From: Sisyra terminalis
Taxonomy: Eukaryota > Arthropoda > Insecta > Neuroptera > Sisyridae
Assembly: GCA_958496175.1 (NCBI GenBank)
Contig: OY292279.1
Location: forward strand, 10,788,001 to 10,852,000
DNA length: 64,000 bases
Reading direction: 5' to 3'
Positions within the stretch are counted from its first letter, which is position 1; each line of letters begins with the position of its first letter. Shown here one piece after another: positions 11,858 to 23,565 of this stretch. The position numbers were made by a program, and so were the translations under genes. The notes under the pieces are model-generated. The model was not told the DNA's origin. It saw nothing but the letters and a program-made list of their open reading frames with translations, and did no database searches.

Positions 11858-13219
11858 TTGTAAAAGTAAGCGTATATTGAATGTAACCTTATGGTTGTAG
11901 AATTTTTGTAACCTAACGGTAGATTTATTTTTCCACGAGGTTGAATTCTTTTTTTCAATACTTATCACCAAATCACAATTAGTTATAATGTTGCTTTTAA
12001 TCTTTTCAATTAAATTCAGGGTATTAATCGGGTACAAATATTGTTTTGGATGTATTCAATAGGCTGTAAACTCGTCATTTTCAGCGTGGAGCGTAGGCCC
12101 CACCGGTGAGGTATGGCAATTGGGTAATTCGAGAATGAGTTATTAACAGTGAATTGTTTTCTAATGTTAAGGCATACTTAAAAATATTTGTATGTATGTA
12201 ATTGGTACACAAGATTTATTCGGGAAATTTTATTTTTATCTTTCATGGATGACTTATTCTTTGGAAGCTTGTTTCGATACCAAGCTAATGGCCTTTTAAA
12301 CTTCCTCCAGATGAATAACCTTACAATTTTAAAATAACAAAAATGGTCCAAAATCGGTTGAGAACCTCTGCTGTAGACCATACATCAAAAGTTTTGGTCC
12401 ATTTTGGAAACACATTGCATATATAGAATGGGTTGATAATATTAGCAGAATAAGCCAAAGATCATATAAAAACACTAAAAAACAGAAATGAAAATCGTGA
12501 ATTTCTCCACTTGGAACCTAACAGTAGTGGGATGGGTATGCGACCCGCCGGTTGGTCAGCTCTGCTGCAGACTATAGTCTCCAGAATAGTAAAATTTCAA
12601 GTGATATGGTTGATTAGTTTCTCATTCTTATAAGAAAATATGAGATTGCATAAATAAGGACCAGAATTTTAATTCTTCTGATGAAAAATGATAATCGATT
12701 ATTCTTGTAGATCCTTGCATTAGTTTTATAGTTTCAATTAGACCAGAAGATTCCAAGAAAATAGATTTTGGATTTATGGATAATGGAAATTTGAATCTTA
12801 GTTTGAAGAATTTTACCAGAAATAGACGGCACTGGAGGAAACCATTCAACCACGCGGGAAACTAAACCTGCCACCCGGCAGAGTACAGAAATAGATTGAA
12901 TTAGAATCTATCTTTCGATGACCTTGCTTTTTTTTTTTAAATAATTCTTAGTTTTATAAGGCTTATAAAATCTAGTTCCATAAAAATATTTTATCATTTC
13001 AATTTCCATTTTATGATTTTGAGGTCAGTGAAACTTAATTTTTATTAGTAGCAAAAACAGTAATAAAACAAAATAGTTAGGGAGAAGAATATTTCGTCGA
13101 AAAATTGTTGATCCCTAAAAGAATATTTTACAATTTAAGCCAATTATATTTTCTTTTTTCAGTAATAATCGAATATATATATAAAACGTATAAACACAAT
13201 TAATATCAAAATACACTTA
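11858..13219. other. Intergenic, no gene recognised
   Basis: This separates the convergent DDX1 and VPS35L genes. It contains short open frames without family resemblance. Isolated phrases such as GGTTGAGAACCTCTGCTGTAG near 12357 recall hAT transposon ends, but I could not find a partner end. Confidence 0.4.
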
Positions 13220-16200
13220 TTAAGTCCTCAACTTTATCAAAAACTCATGTAAAACCTGATCATTTTCTTTAGCCGCTTTTTCGATCAAATAATCCAAAGT
13301 ACGCCTCTGAAAAAAATACGATTTAAAAAAAAATAGAATCTGTACACTTGCTAATTTAATTACCAAATATTTTGGATCAGCCGTCCGATTTTTTTGGACT
13401 AATTGCCACAAATTTCCGGCCAAAGTTGTGACAGCATTATTTCTAAAGTTGCCACGTAACAAAATTCGAATGCAAAGTTCCAAAGCGATGTTTGTTTGGG
13501 TTTTGATTTGATCCGATTGCATTCCCAATTGCTTCAAATACGCCAGAAGCTCGTCAATTATTAAATTTGTAACTTTGTCGATTTCTAGTAGGAATTTTTT
13601 GTCGGATCCGTACAAAGTATCATTTGATTCCACTAGAAAAGAAAAAAGTTAAATATAACGAGCTTAAGATTTCCTATATAAAGCGTCTTAGTCTACATAA
13701 GCAGAATTAATTTTTAAAACTGGTTTTTAACTAATTTTGTAATAAATAATACAAAAAGTGTCAAAAGCTGGTCACACTACGTTCAATAAAAGATTTCGAC
13801 CTTAAAACTTCGTAGTACGGAATAAGTAAATAAAGAATAGTTGTTTGGTAAGTATATAAATAAGATTAGTGTTTACAAATATAAATGACGACAAATGAAA
13901 TTCCGTTAATTCATAAATCCTCACTCGTATTATACTCGTAAATTATACGACAATAAATAAAACGGGTTTTCGTACCTTTCTCAATGTGATACGGATATTT
14001 TTCTTGAGCCAAAATCGATAGTAAATCAATAACATTTAAATAAATATTAGCTCTGTGTAAATTAAATGAGGGCCACGTAAAGTTTTGAAGAATTGATAGA
14101 AGACTTTTTAACAAAAATAATGCACTTTGATCTGGACTGTCCTACAAAAAAATATTTTTTTTTATTAAATTTATCATTTGATACACTTTTCTTCCTGTAA
14201 AATCGATTCCAAACCAATTCGATAGTTAAAACACAAATTGTTTTTCTTAAACTGACCAAATAAGTCAAATAAAAGTAACACAGGGGAATTACATATTAAT
14301 CTTTTTATAAACCGATATGAATCTTACTTTGGAAAAAGTACAATAATAAACCAATTCGAGGATAATTTCATTATAAATTTTGCAATTTACGATAGTAGTT
14401 ATTGATAGGAATAAAGTATATATTAAATTCTTTGTTTTCCACAATTATCTTTATAGAACAGTGCTTCCCAACCAATAATTGTATTAAAATTCTTCCATAA
14501 CAATAACGATGAAGTATTTCTATTACGCTGGAAAATGCGTTTTGCGAAGAATTGAATTTTAAATGGTTGTTCGGTAAACTATTGCTTTTTCGGGAAGATT
14601 TCGAAGAATTTCCGCTGTTAAGAGATCATGTCCTGGGAATTTTTTTCAGGAATTTTACTTTAGACGGATCGAATGCTTTGACTGGGAATTCTAATGTAAG
14701 ATATTGTATACTTTTCATGATGAGTAGTTCATGTTGTGGATTACAGATGTTGGAATGAGGGGTGAAAGATTTTCTTAGCATGTTCGCAAAAGTGGTTGAA
14801 TTTTATAACCCACTTCTAGCCCAAGTACCATCCTCATTGCGTATTGGTGAAGAGAATTATGGTGTTTAAGTATTTCGGTAGCATACCAAAATGAATCTTT
14901 AGCTCAAGTGTACTTTAGCACACCCACAATCTGACAACGTTGCATTTTCGACTTTGTTTTTAATTTAATTCACGATATTTTTATTAATTCAATTCTAATA
15001 TGGTATAATTCTCTCTTTTGTGGCTAAATTTTCATTATGGACCGATTTAACCGCGAATTAAATTAAAAACAAAGTCGAAAATGCAACATTGCCAGATTGT
15101 GGGTGTGCTACAGTACACATGAGCCGAATCTTTAATGGATAATGATTTGAGATACTAAGAATATTGAGCTGATCGATGAACAATTAACTGGCATCTTAGA
15201 AGATTAGACATATGATTTAGTGTATTTTTATCGGAAGGATATCTTGTTCTTTGCCACCTACTTCTCGCATCCCTTGAAGAGATAATTGTTGGATAGCTTG
15301 TTGAATATTATTAGTAAAACTTTGATCGATATCTTTTACATTAGACGGAGTTTTAAGAGGCACATTTAAGTTTATTAAGTTGCTAAAGTTTTACTGAAAA
15401 ATTCTTCAATTAATTGGACCAGCACATTTATGAAAACCATGTCAACCTACTCTTTACATGAAGTTTTTAATGGATTAAACTACCTAAAATAAAAATTGCA
15501 TTCTAATTTGAACTTATTTCTTAAAAACTGTCAAATTTTTTGTTTTTATCTTCGCATTTAACTAGCTTGCCCCATACATTAATCAAAAATTTTAAGTACT
15601 ATTATGTAAAAAGATTCGATACAATCTTCCTTGTTTATATCTATTTTTTATGTACTTTTAGATGATAACTTTTTATCAGAAGCTACCAAAAGAATAGAAA
15701 ATAGTTTCATAGCATTCCAGTTGTAAAATATTGGTCAAAAACTAGCTAAAACAAATATACTTTTTGAGTATAATGGTGTGAGGATAATTTCGGTAGGCAT
15801 TCTGTTGTAAAATTTACATTACCAACTTCAGACCCCACAAAGAAATCAACCACACCTGGTGACCTCAACATATAGGTGCATAGTTTTAATTAGTTACAAG
15901 AACAAATCAATTTCTGAATTACTCCTCTATAGGGCGGACTATTTACTTTGGGAAACACTCTTCTATAACTACAAGAATATACGATGTTATCGATTTTACA
16001 TGGGAGAAAAGTGCAGAATTCTATGAATTATTTACCGGTACAACGACTAAAGTTGACAAAAAAACTTTTACATATCCCACAAGAAATTGTTCGGTTGAAT
16101 TTTGTTTTCCTGCTTCGTTGTCCGTTATAGTTTTCGGTAAATCTGCAATCAATGTTAAGGCGGCTTTAAAGCAAGCGTCAGCTTGCCCCAGACATTGATT

Positions 16201-19200
16201 AAACAAGGCCACTTGTCCCGAAATTAAATATAGCTCCAATTGTGTAAATGTAGAACCAATCGACGGAATTGTGATATAACAATAGGCGGCACAAGCTCGT
16301 ACAAATGCTCCCGTTTTTCTTGAATGATTTCCCTTAACAATTTTCCGCGTTTCAACCGACAATCGGTTAACACATTGCACAAGTTGCGTAAGGACTGCAT
16401 CTAAATTGGTGAACGCCGCTCGGGCTTCCACATAAAAATTCAATTGACTTTCGAAATCTCTATTGAAACTTACTCCTTTTACAAAAGAGCAAATCAAGTT
16501 GCCGATTTGACGACGTTCATCGTCAACAGTTAACGCATTGACGGAATCGTGCAACGTTCTACATATAAACATAAGACCATTTATAACAATGGGATCGTTA
16601 GTTGAGATATTTTGTTGCGCAAATGCGTTGATGACTGTCCGGAAAGCGTTGATGCGGACATTTTCACGTTGAAATAGGTCAAGTAAAGGCAAGAAATTTG
16701 GCGTTAGAAGAAGAGATTCGAAGTCTTGAGTACTTGAATGAGCCACCACGTGGTCGAGAATTGTTTGGAGCTGGGAATGGTAGTTTTCGAATGCTCGATT
16801 TGGAGTCATGTGCTTTATTATATCTCCGAGGAATGTATTTATTTCTCGTGACTAAAAATAAGAATTCATAATTATTAAAGATCTATATTATATACCAGGG
16901 GTTCTCAAAGTGTGCGCCGTAGAAAGTAAAGAGGGGCGCCGCGAGTCGATCCTCTATCATTATCTGAAATGATCCGAAACCACAAATATTCGCGGGTACC
17001 TATAAAGCAACAATTACAACAACTACTATTATTATAGGTACATATTACTTTCGACTATAATATATATATATATAGTCTCCATATCCAAATAGCTTATTAA
17101 AGTTGGGCGCCGTGACAAAATACTAACCTTGCTAATGCGCCGCGGGCTCAAAAAGATTGAGAACCCCTGTTATATACATTATAAAGGAAGACAAGTTTCC
17201 TTTTCTCTGATACTATTCGAAAAGTTTTCGCTAACTGTTTCAAGTTATATATCCTTATTAGGGTGATTTTTTTTACTTTTTTTTTTTGTCCCATCGTGAA
17301 ATTTTGTTGGAAATACCAAAAAAAAAATTCTCTGAAAGTTTGAGCCCTTAATATTAATTTTAAGTCCTCGACCAAGACGTGTAAAGATTTTCCATTGAAA
17401 ATACACGGAAACTCTGAATTTTTATTTTTAAATTTCTATATCTCAGCGGCATTTCATGGGATCGCTTTTACCGAAGATGGTTTTTGCTCAGAATTAAACG
17501 CTCTACAAAAGTGCCCATTGCGACAAAGTCGTAACTCACACCGGTGAGGTAGTACGGGTCACTGAACCTGAAATTTTCGTAAAATTCGCGTTTTTTTGCA
17601 TTTATCTCGTAAATAACAAGAGCTACGGAAAAATTATAAATGAAAAACTTGTAGAGAATTTGATTTCCTACAAAAAAGTTCATGTAGACCAAATCGCGAA
17701 GATCAATATTAAACGAGATATTAAGCCTTGAATTTTATGGAAAAATCAGGTTCAGTGGCCCGTACTACCTCACCGGTGTGAGTTACGACTTTGTCGCAAT
17801 GAGCACTTTTGTAGAGCGTTTAATTCTGAGAAAAAACCATCTTCGGTAAAAGCGATCCCATGAAATGTCGCTGAGATATAGAAATTTAAAAATAAAAAAT
17901 CAGAGTTTCCGTGTATTTTCAATGGGAAATCTTTACACGTCTTGGTCGAGGACTTAAAATTAATATTAAGGGCTCAAACTTTCAGAGAATTTTTTTTTTT
18001 TGGTATTTCCAACAAAATTTCACGATGGGACCAAAAAAAAAATTCAAAAAAAATCACCCTAATCCTTATACCAGCGGTCGGGGAACCAGGGTAAATTACC
18101 CCAAATGGGGTAAAGTTGATTTTTTTTTTGGGTAATAGGGAAATTTTTCTAATATTTCTATTGCTATTTCCTAAATGTGTTAGTAAATTTATATTATATC
18201 TAACATGAAGCAACATCATTTTTCCAAAACCTATACTACAAATATATAAATGTAAATTAATTCAATAAATAATGTTAATTTAAAATTTATATTCATTGTT
18301 TTCTTTTCAGAATGGGAAGGGGGGGGAGTAATATCGACTTACGCAAAAATATTTTGGGGTAATGGTTAAAAAAGTTCCCCGACCACTGTCTTATACCAAT
18401 GAGATCTTTATTTCCTAGTTTATAGCAAATTACCGAGAAATTAGCGACGGTATATTGGACCCATATTTCAGCACACTGAATATAATCAGCAGGATTTGTC
18501 AATGAAGATACCATACTCCAAACACTATTCAAAACTTTCCGACGATGCTCCTGAGGTGGCGGTACAACGGAAAGACATAAACCCAAAGTTCGAAACAGAA
18601 CATATTTAGGAAAATCTCTTCCACTTCCATCATTATTTCCTATAATCATATCAACAATATCCAACGCTCGTTCGGAAATCAATGCCGGTTTAAAGGAAGC
18701 CATTATCGTGTTTAACAGTAATCCCCTATAAAAAAGGAAATAAATAAAACACTAATTTTCTTCCAGAAAAAAATCCAAAATTTGGCTCAAGTCTCTATTA
18801 GGTCTATCATTATCTGCCAACATTGCATTTTCTGCTTTGTTTTTATTCTATTCGCGATTTTTTTGTTAATATGAAATAATTTTCTCTTTTGAGCTAATTT
18901 TCGTGGGGTCGATTTACTCATGAATTAAATCAAAAACCAAAGTAGAAAATGCCCCGTTATCATATATCGACCCAAAGTTTATAAAATACACAGGTGGCCT
19001 CATGCGCCACGTGACGTATCCAGAAGAAATTCATACATATCTTCAGACTAATTCAAATTTCAAAATTCTTCGTATGACGTCATTTTTTTTTTCTAATGAG
19101 GCAACCTGTGTAATTTATAAACCTTGATATCGACCGACCTAAAAAGGACTTGACCCCAAAATTCTTACTTATGGCTAAGTCGATTGCATTGTTCTAACAA

Positions 19201-22200
19201 TTGATCAAGAAACGCGGTTGTGGAATAATACTCCAAAACCGTTTGTAAAATCCAATCCAAAGCTGGCGTGTACAACGTCAAATACGCATGAAAATCAACT
19301 TTTTGTCGCTCCAAATCGGCTCTAATATACCCAGAATTTCCATACACTTGATTATGAGTAGCGAGAAAATCAGAGAAATTTTCCGCCAAATATCGTCGAT
19401 CAGTTTCGGTTGTGGAAACGGACATTCCCACGCGACATAGATAACATCGGGCGTAAATCGCCACCAAAGGATTACCAATTCCTCGAATCATGTGGGTCAG
19501 TCTCATTAAAGCGTTGGAAAATTTGCTGAAATCAAATATTCGGGATTTGAAATTGGTCGAAATAAATGCAATGTGTTGGGCTGGTTTTTGAAGTTATACT
19601 TTTTTTGTGGCGTTATGAAAAAATTGATCAGGTCTAGGTGACCGATTTAAAATTGGTAGGTACTAGGTTCGAGCCTAGAATTGAGCGAATTTTCAATTCT
19701 TCTCGATAACGAATTTTATTAACTCTAGAGTCGCTAAAAGACCTTAGTAGTTATAGAGCGATGGTAAATAACATTTTAATAAAATGCTACTGCAGTATTA
19801 TTATTATTTTACTTCCAGTAGGCATTCTACAGAGATGCAAAGCATCTGTCCATAGAACTGGAATATTACAATTGTAATTTAGTGCAATGTACAATTGCAT
19901 ATATTTAAATCAGTTTAACAAAATTAAAAGTAACAAAGTTAAAACAGAATTACCAATAGAATAAATAAATACAATTTTAATTTAAAATTAAATAATGCCA
20001 GTGTTTAGTCACCGAAGGTATCCATTGTGCGTATTAATATTTTCCTCAGTTTCTTTCGCCTAAAACTAAGTGAAGATGGTTGGGCAATTTATTAATTTTT
20101 TTATGGCAACAAGGTATGGATTTTTAGTGCTGATAGTTTTCTTAGTTTTAGGCAGCGTTAACAAATTAGATCTAGTTTATTTATTCTTATTATTATATTG
20201 GGCTTTACACTCATGATAGTAGTATGTTAAAGCATTTATGATAAATGATTCCTTGATACCAAGGGGTATATCAACAATACTGCGTGAGATGAAATAATTA
20301 ATAAAGCGTTTTTGGATAGTAGTCAATGGCCTGAGAATATTTTCATAAGCCCCACCCCATGCAATTATCCCATAATTGATTATATTTTCAAATAACCCAT
20401 GATAAATAGTTTTTAATTCTGAGGAGCTTAAGCATTTGCTCAGTTTAAAAAATATGAATGAAAAGTACCTTATTTTTTTGTCAATTCATAGACATGTAAG
20501 TTTTATTTCATGTGCGCGTCGAAAATTAGTCCCAGATACTTACAATTATTTACTCTTTTAAGTTGAAAATTATTTATTTTAAGGTGGAAATTATCAGGAA
20601 TGCTATCAATGTTACTATCAAACGTAATATTCGTTGACTTATCTATGTTGAGAGACAATTGATTTTCTCTTAACCAATTGTCAATTTTGATCAACCATCG
20701 AGTTAAAATAAGGTTGACTTCAGCCCAAGTACTGCCCGAGCAGCGTATTACTGTATCATCCCCATATGAAACTAGAGCCCCTTCAGGTAGACAATTAAAA
20801 ATATCATCGATATACAAAATGAAGAGCAGTGGGCCCAGAATTGTTCCTTGAGGAACACCTACTTTAACAGTATTAGTCTTACTAATACTACACCGGCACA
20901 GAAAAAAAAAGTGCTCTGTACTTTTGACCGGACCTACATAAATCTACGTATTTTGACCCCCTGAACACGAATCCGGTGTCGGTTTGACCCGTACACCCTC
21001 AAAAATTCGAGAAAACTTTAAAAAACCGAAAAAAATGGTTAAAATCGGCAGTTTTGGTGACATGAAAATTTTTTTGAACTAAACCGAGCATGATTTCCAT
21101 GTTTTTCGATCCGCTGAATACAAATTCGAAGTTTATGTAGACCATAAGCCGTTTTTATTGTGAGAAAATTGCCTGCTTTGCGAGCCTACTTTCTCACTCT
21201 GGCCAGACGCCGACACTGGGGTTCCGAATCCCTGCATCGTAAAATACTTTTCGCTTGTGCCTGCCATGACGGTATATACGCCTTTAACCCAGGGACAGAC
21301 GGTAGGTTCGCAAAGCAGGCAATTTTCTTACAATAAAAAGGTTTATGGTCTAGATAAACTTTGAATTTGTATTCAGCGGATCGAAAAACATGAAAATCAT
21401 GCTCGGTTTAGTTCAAAAAAATTTTTATGTCCCCAAAACTGCCGATTTTAACCATTTTTTTCGGTTTTTTAAAGTTTTCTCGAATTTTTGAGGGTGTACG
21501 GGTCAAACCGACCCCGGATTCGTGTTCAGGGGGTCAACATACGTAGATTTATGTAGGTCCGGTCAAAAGTACAGAGCACTTTTTTTTTTGTGTGCCGGTG
21601 TATTATTGATAATAACACGTTGTTCTCCATTAGTTAAATAGTTTTCGAGTAGTTTATGAGGGATACCTCTAATACCACGTCTCCAAAGTTTATCAGTTTA
21701 AAGTAGATTAAAAACATTTTTTTTTAATTTTGCCAAAAAAGTATAACTTCTCATGATCGCCCATAAGTACACATATCGTTTTTTTATGTAACATACCTCA
21801 TAGTTAAAAAATTGTATGCTTTCAGAATAGACATTTCAACATATAACCGCGGTACCAATTCCCTTATAGAAGCAATCTTATAAAACCAATTTCGGCAAGT
21901 TTCCTTAGCCGAATCCTGAAGCATCTGTTGAGTAAAACCATCCGTTTCGTTGGGATTAAATTCCGATTTAACACGCAATCGTTCATAAACTAATTTCCCA
22001 AAAATATCTAAAATATCCGTAATGAGAACGAATTTGCTTGGATAAAATTGAATCACAGATGTATCGGCTAACAATTTAGCACATTGAATGGCAATTTTCA
22101 GTGCACGAACTTTCTGTTCACCCTTCCAAGCTATAACTAGTTCATTATTTAATTGTTCAATCCGGGAAGCGTACTCCTGTTGAGTTAAATCATATTCATG

Positions 22201-22951
22201 GCGGATTGATCCTTCCTCAAACTCATCCAATTGTTCGAGACGAGTTTTCATTTTATCAACAGCGGTACTTTGCGCCTTTACGACCACTAAAAAATGGAAA
22301 ATGTTTATATCAAATTTTTAATTTGATTCTTTTTAACCGATACCTTTGTCACCTTCTGTAAGGAAACTAGTGACGATCGAAAGCTTTTCCGATGTAGTGA
22401 ATTTAGAGAGTATTGCCGCCCGTCGGTTGGCCCAAGGTTCGATCGAACTTTCCGATACTTTTCGCGATTTTTTTCGGCCGTCTTTTTCATTTTGATTGGA
22501 ATTAGAATCATATGAATCATTTTCATTTTTGATCGATGAATCGATCGAAACTTGCCGTGCAAATTGACTTAAAGGATCATCGCATGGTCCACTTATGGCA
22601 CCTAGAGGATCCAAAATAACCGTTGAACTTGATAAGATTGGTGTTGATGAACCGGTGCTATTATTGGTTGAATTACTCCCAAATCCACGACGATTTATTC
22701 GACTTTCGGTAACCTTTTAGTAAGAAAATAGTCATCAATTGAAATGATTTAAATTTTTCGTTGAAATTATAAATTACCGTTTGTACAACAACTCGAAGAG
22801 GATGGTCAAGTATTTGGGTTCGAGGAAGATGACTTATTTTACTTTCTTTATCAGGTTTTTGACAAAAAAATCTAGAAAAAACAGGGAAAAATTAATAGAA
22901 ATATTTAATTTATATTAAATAATATTACATTTGAACGTTTTCCTCAGTCAT
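13220..22951 (-). CDS. VPS35L: VPS35 endosomal sorting factor-like (Retriever subunit)
   Basis: Ten exons in transcript order: 22951-22929, 22871-22778, 22713-22344, 22286-21797, 19525-19169, 18725-18434, 16851-16036, 14141-13976, 13632-13364 and 13306-13220. They give 987 residues (human about 963). Recognisable blocks are MIRGIGNPLVAIYARCYLCR, DYIQCAEIWVQYT, IIKHMTPNRAFE, GNHSRKTGAFVRACAAYC (from residue 716) and the C-terminal SNDTLYGSDKKFL. With VPS26C and VPS29 it forms Retriever. Together with the CCC complex, Retriever recycles integrins and other cargo from endosomes to the surface. The N-terminal 150 residues are Ser/Asn-rich and probably disordered. Introns 4, 5, 6 and 7 are greatly enlarged by a LINE fragment and palindromic transposons; the exons are intact. 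The start is the first in-frame ATG (MTEENVQ). Confidence 0.96.
14902..15125. mobile_element. MITE family A, 224 bp, in VPS35L intron 7
   Basis: Inverted arms of about 75 bp (GCTCAAGTGTACTTTAGCAC on the left, GTGCTACAGTACACATGAGCC on the right) enclose a short centre. The element is flanked by the direct repeat GAATCTTTA (14893-14901 and 15126-15134). Very similar copies sit at 30104-30328 and 37244-37468. There is no coding capacity. Confidence 0.85.
16896..17169. mobile_element. hAT-type MITE, 274 bp, in VPS35L intron 6
   Basis: The termini CAGGGGTTCTCAAAGTG and its complement GATTGAGAACCCCTG are of hAT type. They are flanked by a perfect 8-bp target duplication TTATATAC (16888-16895 and 17170-17177). 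The interior includes GGGGCGCCGCGAG and GCGCCGCGGG, unusually GC-rich for this locus. No transposase frame is present. Confidence 0.9.
17259..18061. mobile_element. Palindromic element family B, 803 bp, in VPS35L intron 6
   Basis: The two halves are almost complete reverse complements, from TAGGGTGAT at one end to ATCACCCTA at the other, so one strand would fold into a hairpin with arms of about 400 bp. The target duplication is ATCCTTAT (17251-17258 and 18062-18069). Sister copies are at 33075-33886 and 41719-42653. Open frames inside it are by-products of the palindrome. Confidence 0.9.
18072..18388. mobile_element. Second hAT-type MITE, 317 bp, in VPS35L intron 6
   Basis: The termini are CAGCGGTCGGGGAACC and GTTCCCCGACCACTG. 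The flanks CCTTATAC (18064-18071) and TCTTATAC (18389-18396) agree at seven of eight positions, as for a slightly decayed 8-bp hAT target duplication. It begins directly beside the palindromic family B element and ends 45 bp from the exon 6 donor. Confidence 0.75.
18783..19155. mobile_element. Family A-like MITE with a nested family C insertion, VPS35L intron 5
   Basis: The outer element runs from TGGCTCAAGTC to GACTTGACC and shares the TTCGCGATTTTT core with family A. It is flanked by CCAAAATT (18775-18782 and 19156-19163). At 18973-19126 it is interrupted by a family C MITE. Removing both plus one target copy would shrink intron 5 from 443 bp to about 62 bp, the local norm. Confidence 0.7.
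18973..19126. mobile_element. MITE family C, 154 bp (nested copy)
   Basis: The ends are CAAAGTTTATAAAATACACAG and the reverse complement of CAAGGTTTATAAATTACAC. The 9-bp direct repeats are ATATCGACC (18964-18972 and 19127-19135). Two further copies are at 61212-61364 and 62101-62265. Confidence 0.85.
19605..19790 (+). repeat. Possible tRNA-derived SINE
   Basis: This has a B-box-like AGGTTCGAGCCT near 19667 and a weak A-box-like GGTCTAGGTGACC near 19633. They are followed by a unique body (GTCGCTAAAAGACCTTAG) in VPS35L intron 4. No clear tail or target duplication could be set, so the boundaries are approximate. Confidence 0.35.
20150..21690 (-). pseudogene. Truncated LINE reverse transcriptase split by a palindrome
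   Basis: On the minus strand, inside VPS35L intron 4, the frame reads LWRRGIRGIPHKLLENY just before the palindrome (element 20891-21600). Beyond it the frame resumes as VGVPQGTILGPLLFILYIDD, then the catalytic YGDD box (where YADD/FADD is usual), then LSLNIDKS and CKYLGLIFD. Further 3', the thumb-like YGIIAWGG and LTTIQKRFINYF follow. This is typical of a non-LTR retrotransposon of the Jockey/I/CR1-like group. It lacks the endonuclease part and carries stops near 20500, so it is a 5'-truncated, dead copy in the same orientation as the host gene. Confidence 0.85.
20891..21600. mobile_element. Palindromic element, 710 bp, TA target, inside the LINE
   Basis: The arms begin CACCGGCACA and end TGTGCCGGTG and pair over roughly 290 bp each, with a loop near 21190-21290. 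They are flanked by TA dinucleotides (20889-20890 and 21601-21602), as for Tc1/mariner-type insertion. Removing the element and one TA restores the LINE reading frame exactly across the junction. Confidence 0.85.
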
Positions 22952-23565
22952 TGTCACATTAAATTCGATTTGTCATAAGATTTTGACAATCAGTTAAACA
23001 TTGACCAAAACTGACATTTGTTGACATTTCGCAAAATGTGCGCAAACTCTGAACTTCAAAAGTGGTAAATTTGAATGATTTAACTGTTATAAAATTTTAA
23101 TAAAGAAAATTATTAAAAACGTTACATCTTTGATGTAATGACGAACATGTTGCGTCTCAATTAAAACTAAGCTTTTTAATTATAAAATTTTATGATATTT
23201 CAAGTTATACTTCCTTTAGAAACGGTGGAAATAATGATATCATATGTTTGATGAAGGCCAGAGAGGCCAGAGATAATAAAATGCGAATTTTTTCCAAGAA
23301 TTTTTTTTATAAAAATTGAAAAAAATAACTGATAAAATATACCGAAAATAAAAATTTTAATATTTTTTAATTTTACTTGAAACAATAAAATTATTTGATT
23401 ATTTATTTTTTTCATACAGTTATAACAAGTGTTAAGAATAATTATTTTTAATTCATCAACCATTACATAAAATTTTAATTTTGAAGAATTATTAATTTTA
23501 TCAATCAATTTTAAACTTAGTGATGGTAAATTTACGGTAAACATACATTTGAACTTATATCAAAC
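22952..23565. other. Intergenic, no gene recognised
   Basis: Very AT-rich. The 114-codon open frame on the minus strand at 23200-23544 is dominated by Ile, Lys, Phe and Asn codons and looks like chance. The VPS35L promoter should lie just above 22951. Confidence 0.4.

Noticed and set aside
17911..18219. Open frames on both strands inside the family B palindromes (also near 33.1, 41.6 and 42.3 kb)
   Set aside because: They are mirror products of inverted repeats, and repeated copies translate differently.
18293..18433. VPS35L exon 6 extended to a stop at 18293
   Set aside because: A GTAATT donor at 18433 and conservation with the next exon show this is intron and MITE sequence.
23200..23544. 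114-codon minus-strand frame
   Set aside because: Extreme Ile/Lys/Phe bias from AT-rich sequence, with no motif and no splice context.
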